This document shows positions 46,949 to 55,907 of a stretch of 64,000 nucleotides of DNA, one piece after another. The stretch spans positions 1-64,000 of the forward strand of contig JAGXFX010000021.1 of assembly GCA_024637045.1 (NCBI GenBank), written 5' to 3'. The position numbers and the translations under genes were made by a program. Within the stretch, counting starts at the first letter, position 1, and each line of letters opens with the position of its first letter. Source of the stretch: Soehngenia sp. Its GTDB lineage: Bacteria; Bacillota; Clostridia; Tissierellales; Tissierellaceae. Under the pieces are notes generated by a model, which saw only the letters and a list, made by a program, of their open reading frames with translations, had not been told where the DNA came from and searched no databases.

Positions 46949-48261
46949 GTAGACCAATCGTGTGTATAGTAGGACGTCCAAACGTAGGAAAATCAACATT
47001 ATTCAATAAAATGGCCGGTAGGAGAATTGCAATTACAGAAGATACGCCTGGAGTAACCAGGGACAGAATTTATGCAGAAGCTGAGTGGCTGGGTCAGTAT
47101 TTCACTATAATAGATACTGGAGGCCTTGAGCCTGAAAATGAAGATATTGTAATGGCAAACATAAGAAAACAGGCAGATATAGCAATTGATACAGCTGATG
47201 TAATACTTTTTGTAGTGGATGGTGTAGATGGACTGACAACAACAGACAGAGAAATTGGAGATCTTCTTCGAAAATCAGGGAAAAATATTGTTTTGGCAGC
47301 TAATAAGATTGACACAAGAAAGACACCTGATGAGATTTATGAGTTTTATGAATTGGGACTTGGTGAGCCTATGATTATTTCTTCGGAACAGTCTCTAGGA
47401 CTTGGTGATCTACTGGACGAGTTGGCAAAGTATTTCCCGGAAGGTAAAGACACTGAAGCTAATGAGGACACAATACGAGTGGCATTTATTGGGAGACCAA
47501 ATGCTGGAAAATCTTCTTTGATAAATCATATTTTGGGCGAAGAGAGGGTAATTGTTACGGACATTCCAGGTACTACACGTGACTCAATCGATAGTCATTT
47601 CACAGTGGGTGAAAATGAGTATGTGTTTGTGGATACTGCAGGTCTAAGAAGAAAAAGATATATTTCTGAGAAAGTTGAGAGATATTCTGTCGTGAGAACT
47701 TTGACTGCAATCGACAGGGCCGATATATGTGTTGTGGTAATAGATGCTACAATGGGACCAACTGAACAGGATACAAAAATTGCAGGTTATGCACACGATA
47801 ATGGAAAAGCTATAATCTTGGCAGTCAACAAATGGGACGTAGTAGATAAGAATGATAAGACTTATCTGAAATTTGAAAAAGATTTGAGAGAAACTTTTGG
47901 TTTTCTTAATTATGCGCCTATACTGTTTATTTCAGCAAAAACTGGTCAAAGAATTGATAAACTGTTAGAGACTATCAATATAGTTAATAATAATTATAAT
48001 ATGAGAATAAGTACTGGTGTTTTGAACGACATACTAAATCAGGCGGTGTTAATAAACCAACCTCCATCGGATAAAGGTAAAAGAGCTAAAATTTACTATG
48101 GTACGCAGGTATCCGTAAGGCCACCGAGATTTGTTATATTTGTAAACTCCAAGGAGCTTATGCATTTTTCTTATGTCAGGTATCTTGAGAATCAGATAAG
48201 GAATCACTTTGGATTTATGGGCACACCAATCAAGTTTGAACTGAGAGAAAAGGGAGAATAG
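46945..48261 (+). CDS. der: Ribosome-assembly GTPase Der (EngA)
   Basis: This 438-residue protein has two tandem GTPase domains and a KH-like C-terminal domain. Domain 1 has [24 protein letters not shown] and ANKID. Domain 2 has [27 protein letters not shown] and NKWD. It is required for 50S subunit biogenesis. It starts at GTG 46945 within ATGA-type coupling to the DUF512 gene. Confidence 0.97.
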   Translation: MSRPIVCIVGRPNVGKSTLFNKMAGRRIAITEDTPGVTRDRIYAEAEWLGQYFTIIDTGGLEPENEDIVMANIRKQADIAIDTADVILFVVDGVDGLTTTDREIGDLLRKSGKNIVLAANKIDTRKTPDEIYEFYELGLGEPMIISSEQSLGLGDLLDELAKYFPEGKDTEANEDTIRVAFIGRPNAGKSSLINHILGEERVIVTDIPGTTRDSIDSHFTVGENEYVFVDTAGLRRKRYISEKVERYSVVRTLTAIDRADICVVVIDATMGPTEQDTKIAGYAHDNGKAIILAVNKWDVVDKNDKTYLKFEKDLRETFGFLNYAPILFISAKTGQRIDKLLETINIVNNNYNMRISTGVLNDILNQAVLINQPPSDKGKRAKIYYGTQVSVRPPRFVIFVNSKELMHFSYVRYLENQIRNHFGFMGTPIKFELREKGE

Positions 48262-48263
48262 AT

Positions 48264-48851
48264 ATGGAAATGCTATTAGTACCTGTTCTTTCATACCTGA
48301 TAGGAAGCTTTTCATCAGCTTATATTGTTGGGAAAGCATTCAAAAAAATTGATATCAGAAATCATGGTAGCGGAAATGCAGGAGCGACAAACGCGCTGCG
48401 TATAATGGGTAAGAAGCTGGGAGTCCTTACTTTTCTCATGGATTTTGCCAAGGGAATAATAGCTGTTATAGTTGGTGTTGGACTAGCTGGCTACAACGGT
48501 GGTATCGTGGCCGCGTTTTTTACTGTTGTAGGTCACAATTGGCCAATATATTTCAGATTCAAGGGAGGAAAGGGAATAGCTACCACTATTGCAGCAATGG
48601 CAATACTACAATTTCCAATTACCTTAATTAGTGTAATTGCTGGAGTTGCAACGGCGGCAATCAGCAGGTATGTTTCTCTGGGTTCCCTGGTGTTTCTTAC
48701 AGTACTTTTTGCACTGACATTTACTGGATTGTCTGATGAAGGTTTTAATACATCTGTTTTAACTTTTTCATTAATGATACTTGGTTATTACAGACACAAG
48801 GAAAACATTAAGCGTTTAATTAAAGGAAATGAGAATAAAATAGGCAGGTGA
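48264..48851 (+). CDS. plsY: Acyl-phosphate glycerol-3-phosphate acyltransferase
   Basis: This 195-residue membrane enzyme has about five helices. The three PlsY motifs are GSFSSAYIVGK, RNHGSGNAGATNALRIMGKK, and HNWPIYFRFKGGKGIATTIA. It acylates glycerol-3-phosphate at the first step of phospholipid synthesis. It directly precedes gpsA, which supplies its substrate, and the two overlap or abut by a few bases. Confidence 0.95.
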   Translation: MEMLLVPVLSYLIGSFSSAYIVGKAFKKIDIRNHGSGNAGATNALRIMGKKLGVLTFLMDFAKGIIAVIVGVGLAGYNGGIVAAFFTVVGHNWPIYFRFKGGKGIATTIAAMAILQFPITLISVIAGVATAAISRYVSLGSLVFLTVLFALTFTGLSDEGFNTSVLTFSLMILGYYRHKENIKRLIKGNENKIGR

Positions 48852-48856
48852 TTATA

Positions 48857-49885
48857 TTGAAAACCAAAGTAGCAGTTCTAGGTGGTGGCAGTTGGGGAAC
48901 AGCCTTGTCGGTTCTGCTTTCAAAGAATGGAGTAGATACTGGAATATGGGTCAGATCTGAGGAACAATCGGATATTATGATTAGAAAGAGGTTGAATAGC
49001 AAATATCTTTCTGATATAACCCTTCCGGAAACCCTTAGAATTAACTCGGATTTAAAAGTAATAATAGAAGATAGCAGCATAATTGTGCTTGCGGTCCCAA
49101 CACATAGTGTAAGAGAATTACTGGAAGAGTTACAGGGGAAAATAACAAGTGAACAAATCATAGTTAACGTAGCCAAAGGAATAGAAAATAGATCAAAGAA
49201 GAGGATTTCAGAGATTGTATATGAATACTTTCCAGACAATAAATTTGTTGCGTTATCAGGTCCTTCACATGCTGAGGAAGTAGCACTTGATATACCAACT
49301 ACAGTCGTTTCAGCTTCGACAAACAAGGAAATAGCTGAGCATATCCAGGATGTATTTTCATGTTCTACTTTTAGAGTATACACTAATCCTGATGTTATTG
49401 GTGTTGAGCTTGGTGGTGCACTTAAGAATATAATTGCCCTCGGAGCAGGTATATCTGATGGTCTTGGTTATGGTGATAATACAAAAGCTGCCTTGATGAC
49501 TCGTGGAATTTATGAGATGTCAAAATTGGGAGTGGCATTGGGAGCTGATCCTGATACATTTTCAGGACTATCAGGTATTGGGGACTTGATAGTAACATGT
49601 ACCAGTATGCACAGTAGAAACAGGAGAGCCGGTATCCTAATAGGAAAAGGATACTCATTAGATGAAGCTATTGAAGAAATTGGGATGGTAGTTGAAGGAA
49701 TAAAGACTACCAGGTCCACATTTGAATTGGCTGGAGACATAGGCGTAGAAATGCCTATTACAAAGGAGCTTTACAACGTCCTATACAATCGAGCAGATGT
49801 CAGGGAATCTGTTGGAAAACTTATGGGCAGATCAAGAAAACACGAAATGGAAATTGTTGCTACAAATAAAAAAACGAGCTGGTAA
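48857..49885 (+). CDS. gpsA: Glycerol-3-phosphate dehydrogenase [NAD(P)+]
   Basis: This 342-residue cytoplasmic enzyme reduces dihydroxyacetone phosphate. Landmarks are KVAVLGGGSWGTALSVLL, AVPTHSVRELL, VAKGIE, LSGPSHAEEV, GGALKNIIALGAGISDGLGY and the catalytic-Lys region in LKNIIA. I prefer TTG 48857, spaced from GCAGGTGA, because homology begins at KTKVAVLG. GTG 48848 would overlap the plsY stop and add three residues. Confidence 0.95.
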   Translation: MKTKVAVLGGGSWGTALSVLLSKNGVDTGIWVRSEEQSDIMIRKRLNSKYLSDITLPETLRINSDLKVIIEDSSIIVLAVPTHSVRELLEELQGKITSEQIIVNVAKGIENRSKKRISEIVYEYFPDNKFVALSGPSHAEEVALDIPTTVVSASTNKEIAEHIQDVFSCSTFRVYTNPDVIGVELGGALKNIIALGAGISDGLGYGDNTKAALMTRGIYEMSKLGVALGADPDTFSGLSGIGDLIVTCTSMHSRNRRAGILIGKGYSLDEAIEEIGMVVEGIKTTRSTFELAGDIGVEMPITKELYNVLYNRADVRESVGKLMGRSRKHEMEIVATNKKTSW

Positions 49886-49905
49886 TCTCAATGGATTATC
49901 AGCTC
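49876..49905. terminator. Bidirectional terminator between gpsA and tRNA-Pro
   Basis: GAGCTGGTAATC (49876-49887) pairs with GGATTATCAGCTC (49893-49905) with one bulge, and the stem overlaps the gpsA stop codon. ATAATTTT follows on the plus strand and TTTTTTTA on the minus strand (complement of 49867-49874). It can end both gpsA and the tRNA transcript coming from the other side. Confidence 0.65.
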
Positions 49906-49912
49906 ATAATTT

Positions 49913-49989
49913 TGGTCGGAGTGATAGGATTTGAACCTACGGCCCCTAGTCCCCCAGACTAGTGCGCTACCAAACTGCGCTACACCCCG
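49913..49989 (-). tRNA. tRNA-Pro (anticodon GGG)
   Basis: Read on the minus strand, the 77 bases fold as a full cloverleaf. The acceptor CGGGGTG pairs with CACTCCG (one G-U). The D arm is GCGC...GCGC. The anticodon stem CTAGT/ACTAG has loop CTGGGGG, placing GGG at 34-36. The T arm is GTAGG TTCAAAT CCTAT, the discriminator is A, and the CCA end is encoded. It reads CCC and CCU proline codons. It is the only RNA gene of this type seen in the window. Confidence 0.95.
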
Positions 49990-50000
49990 CCACAAGCTGT

Positions 50001-50029
50001 ATTATAACTGATAAATTTGATTTTGTAAA
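50001..50029 (-). promoter_or_regulatory. Promoter of tRNA-Pro
   Basis: On the minus strand TTTACA (complement of 50024-50029) and TATAAT (complement of 50001-50006) are separated by exactly 17 bp. The -10 is 11 bp from the tRNA 5' end, fitting a short processed leader. Confidence 0.85.
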
Positions 50030-50053
50030 GTTGTTTAAAAAGAGCTAAAATTA

Positions 50054-50062
50054 TGTTATACT
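50054..50062 (+). promoter_or_regulatory. Extended -10 promoter of the membrane-protein/yggS cluster
   Basis: TGTTATACT (50054-50062) is an extended -10 with TTTAAA near 50034 at 17-bp spacing as a poor -35. It is divergent from the tRNA promoter and 30 bp ahead of the first gene. Confidence 0.5.
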
Positions 50063-50091
50063 GAGTTTAATTATAGATTGGAGGATTATGC

Positions 50092-50466
50092 ATGTTTGAG
50101 TTTTTAATAACAATTGCAGGCATTGCTCTTTTTGCCGGTATACTGGGGTACACACTTGTTGTCTTTAAGGAGAAATACTACTTGAAAAACAATATAATCT
50201 TCATTGACAACAGATATATATCACAAGATGAAATAGAAGACACTGATATGCAGGAATTCTTTCTTGACGGGACCAAGCTGAAAGCTGGCGATGAGATAAG
50301 CATAATGACAAAATCAAAAGAAAAGTTCAAGGGAATTCTTATCGGTGCGGTAAACAACGACCAGTCAATCAAAATGGTAACATATGCAAATGAAGTAATA
50401 AAGCTAAAAATTGAGAGCATTAACCAGTTCAGGATTATGAGTAAATATGGCAAATTTTTTAGTTAG
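50092..50466 (+). CDS. Small membrane-anchored protein of unknown function
   Basis: This 124-residue protein has one N-terminal helix (FLITIAGIALFAGILGYTLVV). A charged domain follows, with KLKAGDEISIMTKSKEKFKG and a beta-rich pattern (ILIGAVNNDQSIKMVTYANEVIKLKI) that resembles a small Sm-like or barrel fold. I do not recognise a named family. GGAGGATT precedes ATG 50092. It is followed 11 bp later by the HlyD-like gene, so the two probably work together at the membrane. Confidence 0.75.
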   Translation: MFEFLITIAGIALFAGILGYTLVVFKEKYYLKNNIIFIDNRYISQDEIEDTDMQEFFLDGTKLKAGDEISIMTKSKEKFKGILIGAVNNDQSIKMVTYANEVIKLKIESINQFRIMSKYGKFFS

Positions 50467-50477
50467 GTGTGACATGA

Positions 50478-51734
50478 ATGATGGGATATCAGGGTGACAT
50501 AAAAAGAAAAATTATTCTTTTCATAGGATTTATAGCTCTGATACTTTTTTCATTGAATATTCTTCCGAGATTATCTGGTTCTAACAACATATTTATTCTA
50601 CCTGAAGAATATGAATATGTTGTAGAAATTCCTGCAAAGGGAATTCTGGCAAGAGACGAAAAGTTGTATTATTCAGAGTCTGAGGGTGATATATACAAGG
50701 TCATCAAGGAAGGTGAAAGAGTTCGTGTTGGACAAGCTGTAGCAGATGTACTTTTACTTGAGGATACTACAAATCTTAAGGATGAACTTAGCCAAATTGA
50801 AAATATGATTGATTTTTACAGTGAGTTGGAGAATGATATCAGTAATAGTCAGGATACATCTGATGGTTTGGATTTTTTAGTGTCCAACCTTTATCAAAAA
50901 ATATCGGAAGAAGATTATCAGGGAATCAATGACATTAGAGAATCCATTGAATTACAGAATAGCACTATAGGCAATGCATCAGTAGAGTCCATAGATCAAA
51001 ATATTACTATTGAAGACCTATTGGATAGACGTGAGCTTTTACTCTCTCAAATCGCAAAATTTGACAGAGAGATTTATTCAAATCATTCAGGACTGGTATC
51101 ATACAAGCTAGATGGCTGGGAAAATATTTTAAACCCAAATTCATTGAATGAGATCAGCTTCGACACACTAAAAGAAGGACAAGAATTAGGATTAACAGAA
51201 GATACATCAGATAACAAACCAGTTTTTAAGATTGTTGACGATTATCAGTGGTATCTAATAATGGAGATTGAAGATGTGATTGATACTGAATTTGAATTAG
51301 AGGATGTTATAAGTATTAGTATTATTCTCGAAGAAGATAAACTTGTAGAATTGGATTTGCCAGTTGTAGAGATACTGGAAGAAAATCGCGAGATATTGTA
51401 TGTACTAGAAGGCACTAAATACATTGAAAAATTGTATGACAAAAGATTTGTAAATATAAATGTAATAACTTTCAAGGAAGATACTCTAAGAATACCCATT
51501 GAATCTCTGACTGAGATGGGAGATATTGTGGGAGTAAAAGTCAAGGAGTTTTACGGAGCAGTAACATTCAGGCCTGTTGAAGTAGTTGCAAGCGACGAAA
51601 ACTACGCTTATGTTTCAAAGGGCGACAATAATGGATATATAAAATCAGGAGATGAGTCATTAAGGACAATTACAATGTTCAGTGATATCATTACGGATCC
51701 TGATTCAGTTGATGTCGGGGAAATACTAAATTGA
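50478..51734 (+). CDS. HlyD-like membrane-fusion/adaptor protein
   Basis: This 418-residue protein has one N-terminal membrane helix (KIILFIGFIALILFSLNILP). A lipoyl/barrel-sandwich half motif (ESEGDIYKVIKEGERVRVGQ) is followed by an acidic helical hairpin (~85-200) and a second sandwich half (NHSGLVSYKLDGWE). The C-terminus is beta-rich (EFYGAVTFRPVEVVASDENY). The layout fits HlyD/RND-type adaptor proteins, but no transporter lies next to it. Similar proteins occur before yggS-sepF in clostridia, suggesting an envelope or division role. ATG 50478 or 50481. Confidence 0.75.
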   Translation: MMGYQGDIKRKIILFIGFIALILFSLNILPRLSGSNNIFILPEEYEYVVEIPAKGILARDEKLYYSESEGDIYKVIKEGERVRVGQAVADVLLLEDTTNLKDELSQIENMIDFYSELENDISNSQDTSDGLDFLVSNLYQKISEEDYQGINDIRESIELQNSTIGNASVESIDQNITIEDLLDRRELLLSQIAKFDREIYSNHSGLVSYKLDGWENILNPNSLNEISFDTLKEGQELGLTEDTSDNKPVFKIVDDYQWYLIMEIEDVIDTEFELEDVISISIILEEDKLVELDLPVVEILEENREILYVLEGTKYIEKLYDKRFVNINVITFKEDTLRIPIESLTEMGDIVGVKVKEFYGAVTFRPVEVVASDENYAYVSKGDNNGYIKSGDESLRTITMFSDIITDPDSVDVGEILN

Positions 51735-51749
51735 TGGGAGGTCTTTAAA

Positions 51750-52436
51750 ATTAGCATCAAAGATAATCTATCAGGAATAAATGACAGAATTACACTTGCC
51801 CTTAATAAGGCAGGCAGAGACGACGAAGTAAAATTGGTAGCTGTAACAAAAACGTTGCAAGTAGATAAGATAATTAAAGCATTAGACCTTGGTGTGGTTG
51901 ATATAGGAGAAAACAAGGTCCAGGAGCTTACTGAAAAAATGGAGATTCTTGGTGACAGGCCCAGATATCACATGATAGGACATCTTCAAACAAACAAAGT
52001 AAAATTTTTAGTGGACAAGGTTCATCTGATTCATTCACTAGACAGGATTTCACTTGCCAAAGAAATTAATAAAAGGGCGAAGGCAAGTAATCGTGTTATA
52101 GATACATTGATTCAAGTTAACATATCACAAGAGGATTCAAAGTTCGGTATGAAGGAAGAAGATGTTATTCCATTTATTGAAAAGGTACTAATATTTGAGA
52201 ATATAAGAATTAAAGGATTGATGACAATAGCACCTTTTACTGAAGATGAGGTAGTTATTAGGAATAGTTTCAGAGGATTATACAATCTCAGTGAAAAAAT
52301 CAAAGGCGGAAATTACAAAGAACTTAGCATGGGTATACTATCCATGGGAATGACTAATGATTTTGAATTAGCTATTGAAGAAGGATCAAATATGATTAGG
52401 GTAGGCACAGGAATATTTGGCGAGAGAAACTACTAG
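51750..52436 (+). CDS. yggS: PLP homeostasis protein YggS/YlmE, ATT start
   Basis: This TIM-barrel PLP-binding protein of about 228 residues contains LVAVTKTLQVDKI (PLP lysine), GENKVQELTEKME, HMIGHLQTNKVKFLV, IDTLIQVNISQEDSKFGM, GLMTIAPF, LSMGMTNDFELAIEEGSNMI and RVGTGIFGER. The conserved N-terminus SIKDNLSGINDRITLALNKA lies upstream of the first ordinary start codon (TTG 51834). Between the in-frame TGA at 51732 and that TTG there is no ATG, GTG, TTG or CTG. GGGAGG at 51736-51741 is eight bases from ATT 51750. Initiation at ATT is therefore strongly implied. Confidence 0.9.
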   Translation: MSIKDNLSGINDRITLALNKAGRDDEVKLVAVTKTLQVDKIIKALDLGVVDIGENKVQELTEKMEILGDRPRYHMIGHLQTNKVKFLVDKVHLIHSLDRISLAKEINKRAKASNRVIDTLIQVNISQEDSKFGMKEEDVIPFIEKVLIFENIRIKGLMTIAPFTEDEVVIRNSFRGLYNLSEKIKGGNYKELSMGILSMGMTNDFELAIEEGSNMIRVGTGIFGERNY

Positions 52437-52447
52437 GAGGGAATAGA

Positions 52448-52879
52448 ATGGGTAATATATTCGACAAATTCAAGTATTTTATAGGTATTGACGATTACGA
52501 AGATGATGAATATTTTGTTGATGATACACCTGAAGAACTTGAAGCAGGTTCTTCCCCATCAACAAAAAAATTTAGTAACAAGGTAGTAAATATTCACACA
52601 AACAACAATATGAAAATATCAGTTCACGAACCCCTTAGCTACGAGGAAGCACCTGCGATTATTGATGATCTTAAGCTAAGGAAAGCAATCGTAGTTAATT
52701 TTGAACAACTTGACACTAATGTCAAAAGGCAAATATTTGATTTTATAAATGGTGGGCTTTATGCAGTTGAAGGAAAAATTCAGAAAGTTACCAAAGACAT
52801 ATTTATACTTGCACCTAACAATATAGAAATAGACGGATTAAAAGACGAATTGAAGAACAGGGGAATATTCCCTTGGTAA
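52448..52879 (+). CDS. sepF: Cell division protein SepF
   Basis: This 143-residue protein has an N-terminal membrane-targeting helix (GNIFDKFKYFIGI), an acidic linker, and a C-terminal SepF domain (ISVHEPLSYEEAPAIIDDLK, VNFEQLDTNVKRQIFDFING, ILAPNNIEI). SepF rings bind FtsZ and tether it to the membrane. AGGAGGG precedes the ATG. It belongs to the ylm division cluster here. Confidence 0.94.
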   Translation: MGNIFDKFKYFIGIDDYEDDEYFVDDTPEELEAGSSPSTKKFSNKVVNIHTNNNMKISVHEPLSYEEAPAIIDDLKLRKAIVVNFEQLDTNVKRQIFDFINGGLYAVEGKIQKVTKDIFILAPNNIEIDGLKDELKNRGIFPW

Positions 52880-52889
52880 GGAGACTTGA

Positions 52890-53156
52890 ATGTATACATT
52901 GCTAAGATCAGTAAGGATATTATTTGATTTATTAGAAATTTTAATTATAATACGAATTTTTGTAAATATCTTCAAAGTTCCTGTGAATAATATGTTCGGG
53001 AAAATACTATTCGAACTTACAGAGCCTCTTATGGCTCCTGCAAGAGCATTGTTGGATAAAGTTGGATTTGGAAGAGGTTTCATAGATTTTTCGCCTTGGG
53101 TAGCCATAATATTTTTGAGAGTTGTTTATGCTGTCATACTAAATATAGTAGGATAA
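52890..53156 (+). CDS. YggT-family membrane protein
   Basis: This 88-residue protein has two hydrophobic segments (LLEILIIIRIFVNIF and WVAIIFLRVVYAVILNIVG). The family region NMFGKILFELTEPLMAPARA then LL lies between them, matching the usual P-x-x-xPxR segment of YggT. Members are linked to membrane integrity and osmotic tolerance. It starts 10 bp after sepF with AAGGAGA. Confidence 0.9.
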   Translation: MYTLLRSVRILFDLLEILIIIRIFVNIFKVPVNNMFGKILFELTEPLMAPARALLDKVGFGRGFIDFSPWVAIIFLRVVYAVILNIVG

Positions 53157-53159
53157 TGT

Positions 53160-53942
53160 ATGTTGGACAAAGATATTTACCTGAATCATATTAATGACAA
53201 TGAAATAGTTTTTAAGATGCGAAGGCTGCTGGATATGATTCAGTCGTCTTTAAAGAGTCATCTGGTAATTGAATCAGACTTTATGGATCCATACGAAAGA
53301 AAGATCAGTGTATCAATTCTGAATCGTTTTCAAGAATTAGCGTACATTTTTGACGGTGGGCTAGAAGAAACTGAGAGGAAGTGTATAATAATACACCCAG
53401 ACTACATATACAAGGAAGATCTTGAGTCTCCGGTTTCGTATTTAAAAATTGAAGGGCATCTGGAGGGTCTTAATCACAAAGATTATCTTGGTGCAATATT
53501 GGGACTTGGATTGACAAGAGAGAAAATTGGAGATATTCTTTTGTACGATAGTTTTACCATAGTGATAGTTAAGAAAGAAATTAAGGATTATATACTACTT
53601 AATTTTGAAAAAGCAGGCAATAAAAATATTACTATATCAGAGATTCAAGGGGAAAATTTATATTACCCCAAACCAGATTTTATTGAACTCAAGAAATTCG
53701 TATCGTCACTTAGATTGGATGCTTTTCTGAGTGCTGCATACAATATTTCGAGAAGTGAGAGCATGGGATTAATCAAATCCGGTGATACAAAAGTTAACTG
53801 GGAAAAAATAAAAAAATCAGACACTGTACTCGATATGGGTGATGTTGTTTCCGTGAGAGGAAAAGGCAGAACTATTCTTTACAGTTTAGGCGGCACTTCA
53901 AAAAAAGGAAGATTAAATCTGACAATCAGAAAACTAGTATAA
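53160..53942 (+). CDS. YlmH-type S4 RNA-binding protein
   Basis: This 260-residue protein has an N-terminal RNA-binding domain typical of YlmH and a C-terminal S4 domain (LRLDAFLSAAYNISRSES, LIKSGDTKVNWEKI, VVSVRGKGR). YlmH belongs to the division cluster but binds stalled 50S ribosomes and acts in ribosome-associated quality control. An Rqc2 homologue is encoded further right in this window (56449-58224), so both arms of the pathway are present. Confidence 0.92.
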   Translation: MLDKDIYLNHINDNEIVFKMRRLLDMIQSSLKSHLVIESDFMDPYERKISVSILNRFQELAYIFDGGLEETERKCIIIHPDYIYKEDLESPVSYLKIEGHLEGLNHKDYLGAILGLGLTREKIGDILLYDSFTIVIVKKEIKDYILLNFEKAGNKNITISEIQGENLYYPKPDFIELKKFVSSLRLDAFLSAAYNISRSESMGLIKSGDTKVNWEKIKKSDTVLDMGDVVSVRGKGRTILYSLGGTSKKGRLNLTIRKLV

Positions 53943-53954
53943 TGGAGTGATTAA

Positions 53955-54458
53955 ATGATAACACCTTTAGATATTCAGAATAAGAATTTCAAAAAAACAT
54001 TTAGAGGATTCTATCCTAAGGAAGTCAATACTTTCCTGACAGAGATTATTGACGATTACGAAAGGATGTATAAGGAGAATATTGAGTACAAGGACAAGAT
54101 TAATATGCTTACTGACCAGATTAGACAGTTTCAGACAATGGAAGAAACTCTAAAAAGTACGCTTTTAGTTGCACAGCAAGCAGCAGATGAAGTCACTGTC
54201 AATGCAAGAAATAAAGCTGAAATTATAATCGAGAATGCCGAGGATACAGGAAGAAAAATCATTGAGCAATCAAGAGAGGACGTAAGAGGAATAAAGGATG
54301 AATATGATTATCTCCAAAAAGAGTTATTTATATTCAAAACCAGATACGAGTCATTTCTTAAATCTCATTTACTTTCCTTGGAGGAGTATTATAACAATGT
54401 TGATAATAAGAATAAAGTCGAAAATAGTAAATTAGAAGAGAAAGATTTGAAAGAATAG
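53955..54458 (+). CDS. divIVA: DivIVA-family cell division protein
   Basis: This 167-residue coiled-coil protein begins MITPLDIQNKNFKKTFRGF then YPKEVNTFLTEI, the DivIVA lipid-binding and crossed-loop segment. Long heptad stretches follow (EYKDKINMLTDQIRQFQTM, AQQAADEVTVNARNKAE). It localises to curved poles and septa and positions division or sporulation factors. It starts 12 bp after ylmH with ATGGAGTG. Confidence 0.93.
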   Translation: MITPLDIQNKNFKKTFRGFYPKEVNTFLTEIIDDYERMYKENIEYKDKINMLTDQIRQFQTMEETLKSTLLVAQQAADEVTVNARNKAEIIIENAEDTGRKIIEQSREDVRGIKDEYDYLQKELFIFKTRYESFLKSHLLSLEEYYNNVDNKNKVENSKLEEKDLKE

Positions 54459-54464
54459 ACCGGG

Positions 54465-54487
54465 AGGAGCGTTGGCTCCTTTTTGTT
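54465..54487 (+). terminator. Terminator after divIVA
   Basis: AGGAGC (54465-54470) and GCTCCT (54475-54480) with loop GTTG are followed by TTTTTG. It ends the yggS-divIVA transcript, perhaps partly, since lspA follows closely. It also overlaps the first in-frame TTG of lspA, arguing against that start. Confidence 0.75.
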
Positions 54488-54519
54488 CTGTAATTGAAAG
54501 AATGGTAGGGGGAAAAGCA

Positions 54520-54993
54520 TTGGGATTTATATTGGGAATTCTGATTATTTTAGCTGATCAGGCAACAAAGTATTTATCAGTAGTGTATCTAATGAATAAA
54601 AAACCGATTGTACTCATAAATGATTTACTGGAACTTCATTTCGTAAAGAATTATGGTGCTGCTTTCGGCATACTTCAAAATCAAAGATTATTCTTTATAG
54701 CAGTTACAACTCTGGTATTGGTGGTTATGTCAATATATATGATTAAGAATCAAAAGAAACTGACTTTAGTTGCTAATTTTGCTATGGGATTTCTATTGGG
54801 AGGAGCTTTAGGCAACCTAATAGATAGAGTGAGACTGGGGTATGTTGTGGATTTTATAAAGGTTGATCTTGGGAGATTATATGATTTTCCAGTATTTAAT
54901 ATTGCAGATGTTTTCATAGTCTTTGGTACAGGGCTGCTTATATTTGTCATACTGTTTGACAAATATGAAAAAAGTACAGGTGATATATATTGA
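54520..54993 (+). CDS. lspA: Prolipoprotein signal peptidase
   Basis: This 157-residue four-helix aspartyl peptidase has LILADQATKYL-like IILADQATKYL, KNYGAAFGIL, LIDRVRLGYVVDFI (first catalytic Asp) and VFNIADVFIVFG (second catalytic Asp). It cleaves lipoprotein signal peptides, such as that of the sugar-binding lipoprotein at 7902. I chose TTG 54520, seven bases after AGGGGG; ATG 54502 and TTG 54472 would add residues not typical of the family. Confidence 0.93.
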   Translation: MGFILGILIILADQATKYLSVVYLMNKKPIVLINDLLELHFVKNYGAAFGILQNQRLFFIAVTTLVLVVMSIYMIKNQKKLTLVANFAMGFLLGGALGNLIDRVRLGYVVDFIKVDLGRLYDFPVFNIADVFIVFGTGLLIFVILFDKYEKSTGDIY

Positions 54994-55907
54994 AAGAAAT
55001 CGAAATTTATGTAAATGAAGAAGATAATGAAAGATTAGACTATTTTCTTTCATTGGAACTGGATGAGTTTTCGCGTACCAGGATTCATAAACTTATAAAA
55101 GATAAATTGGTTACGGTAAATAAATCTTACAAGAAGCCAAGCTATTTGGTCAAAGAAGGCGATACAATTCTTGTACAGCTTCCCGAACCCAAATTCCTTG
55201 AAATTACACCTGAGAATATTCCAATCGAAATTATATATGAAGATGATGACCTGGCGATAATAAACAAGGATTGTGGAATAGTAGTACATCCCGCTCCAGG
55301 AAACTATTCTGGGACGCTGGTCAATGCACTTATGTATCATATGGAGAACCTGTCGTCTATAAATGGCATTATAAGGCCAGGAATCGTCCATAGGTTAGAC
55401 AAGGACACATCAGGCCTGATAGTGGTAGCTAAGAATGACAAAGCTCACAGAGGGCTATCTGAGCAGTTGAAATACCATGGTGTCTTTAGAGAGTATTTGG
55501 CTTTGGTTCATGGAAATGTAAAACAGGACAATGGAACAATCAATGCACCAATAGGTAGGAATCAGAAGGATAGAAAAAAAATGGCTGTAACTGACAAGAA
55601 CAGTAAAGAAGCTATAACCCACTTCACTGTAAAGGAAAGATATGGTAAGTACACATTAGTTTCAGTTAGACTTGAAACTGGGAGAACACATCAAATAAGA
55701 GTTCATTTTGCTTATGTTGGTAATCCAGTGGTTGGAGATCCTGTGTATTCGAGTGGCAAGAATGAATTTAATTTAAAGAGACAACTATTGCATGCTAGAA
55801 AGTTGGGTTTCGTTCATCCTTCCATCAATACTGATGTGGAATTTGAATGCGAATTACCAGAGGATTTCAAGAAAATATTGGCAAAGCTTCAAAGGGAGGT
55901 TCAGTAA
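54990..55907 (+). CDS. rluD: RluD-type 23S rRNA pseudouridine synthase
   Basis: This 305-residue protein has an N-terminal S4 domain ([18 protein letters not shown]) and a catalytic domain with [17 protein letters not shown] (catalytic Asp in RLDKDTSG), [19 protein letters not shown] and [13 protein letters not shown]. It starts at TTG 54990, overlapping lspA by 4 bp. The lspA-rluD-pyrR order is standard in Firmicutes. The exact rRNA target is inferred from family. Confidence 0.93.
   Translation: MKEIEIYVNEEDNERLDYFLSLELDEFSRTRIHKLIKDKLVTVNKSYKKPSYLVKEGDTILVQLPEPKFLEITPENIPIEIIYEDDDLAIINKDCGIVVHPAPGNYSGTLVNALMYHMENLSSINGIIRPGIVHRLDKDTSGLIVVAKNDKAHRGLSEQLKYHGVFREYLALVHGNVKQDNGTINAPIGRNQKDRKKMAVTDKNSKEAITHFTVKERYGKYTLVSVRLETGRTHQIRVHFAYVGNPVVGDPVYSSGKNEFNLKRQLLHARKLGFVHPSINTDVEFECELPEDFKKILAKLQREVQ

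Noticed and set aside
48820..49383. Minus-strand open frame (187 codons) opposite gpsA
   Set aside because: It is a shadow of a clear GpsA coding sequence, with no ribosome binding site or family match.
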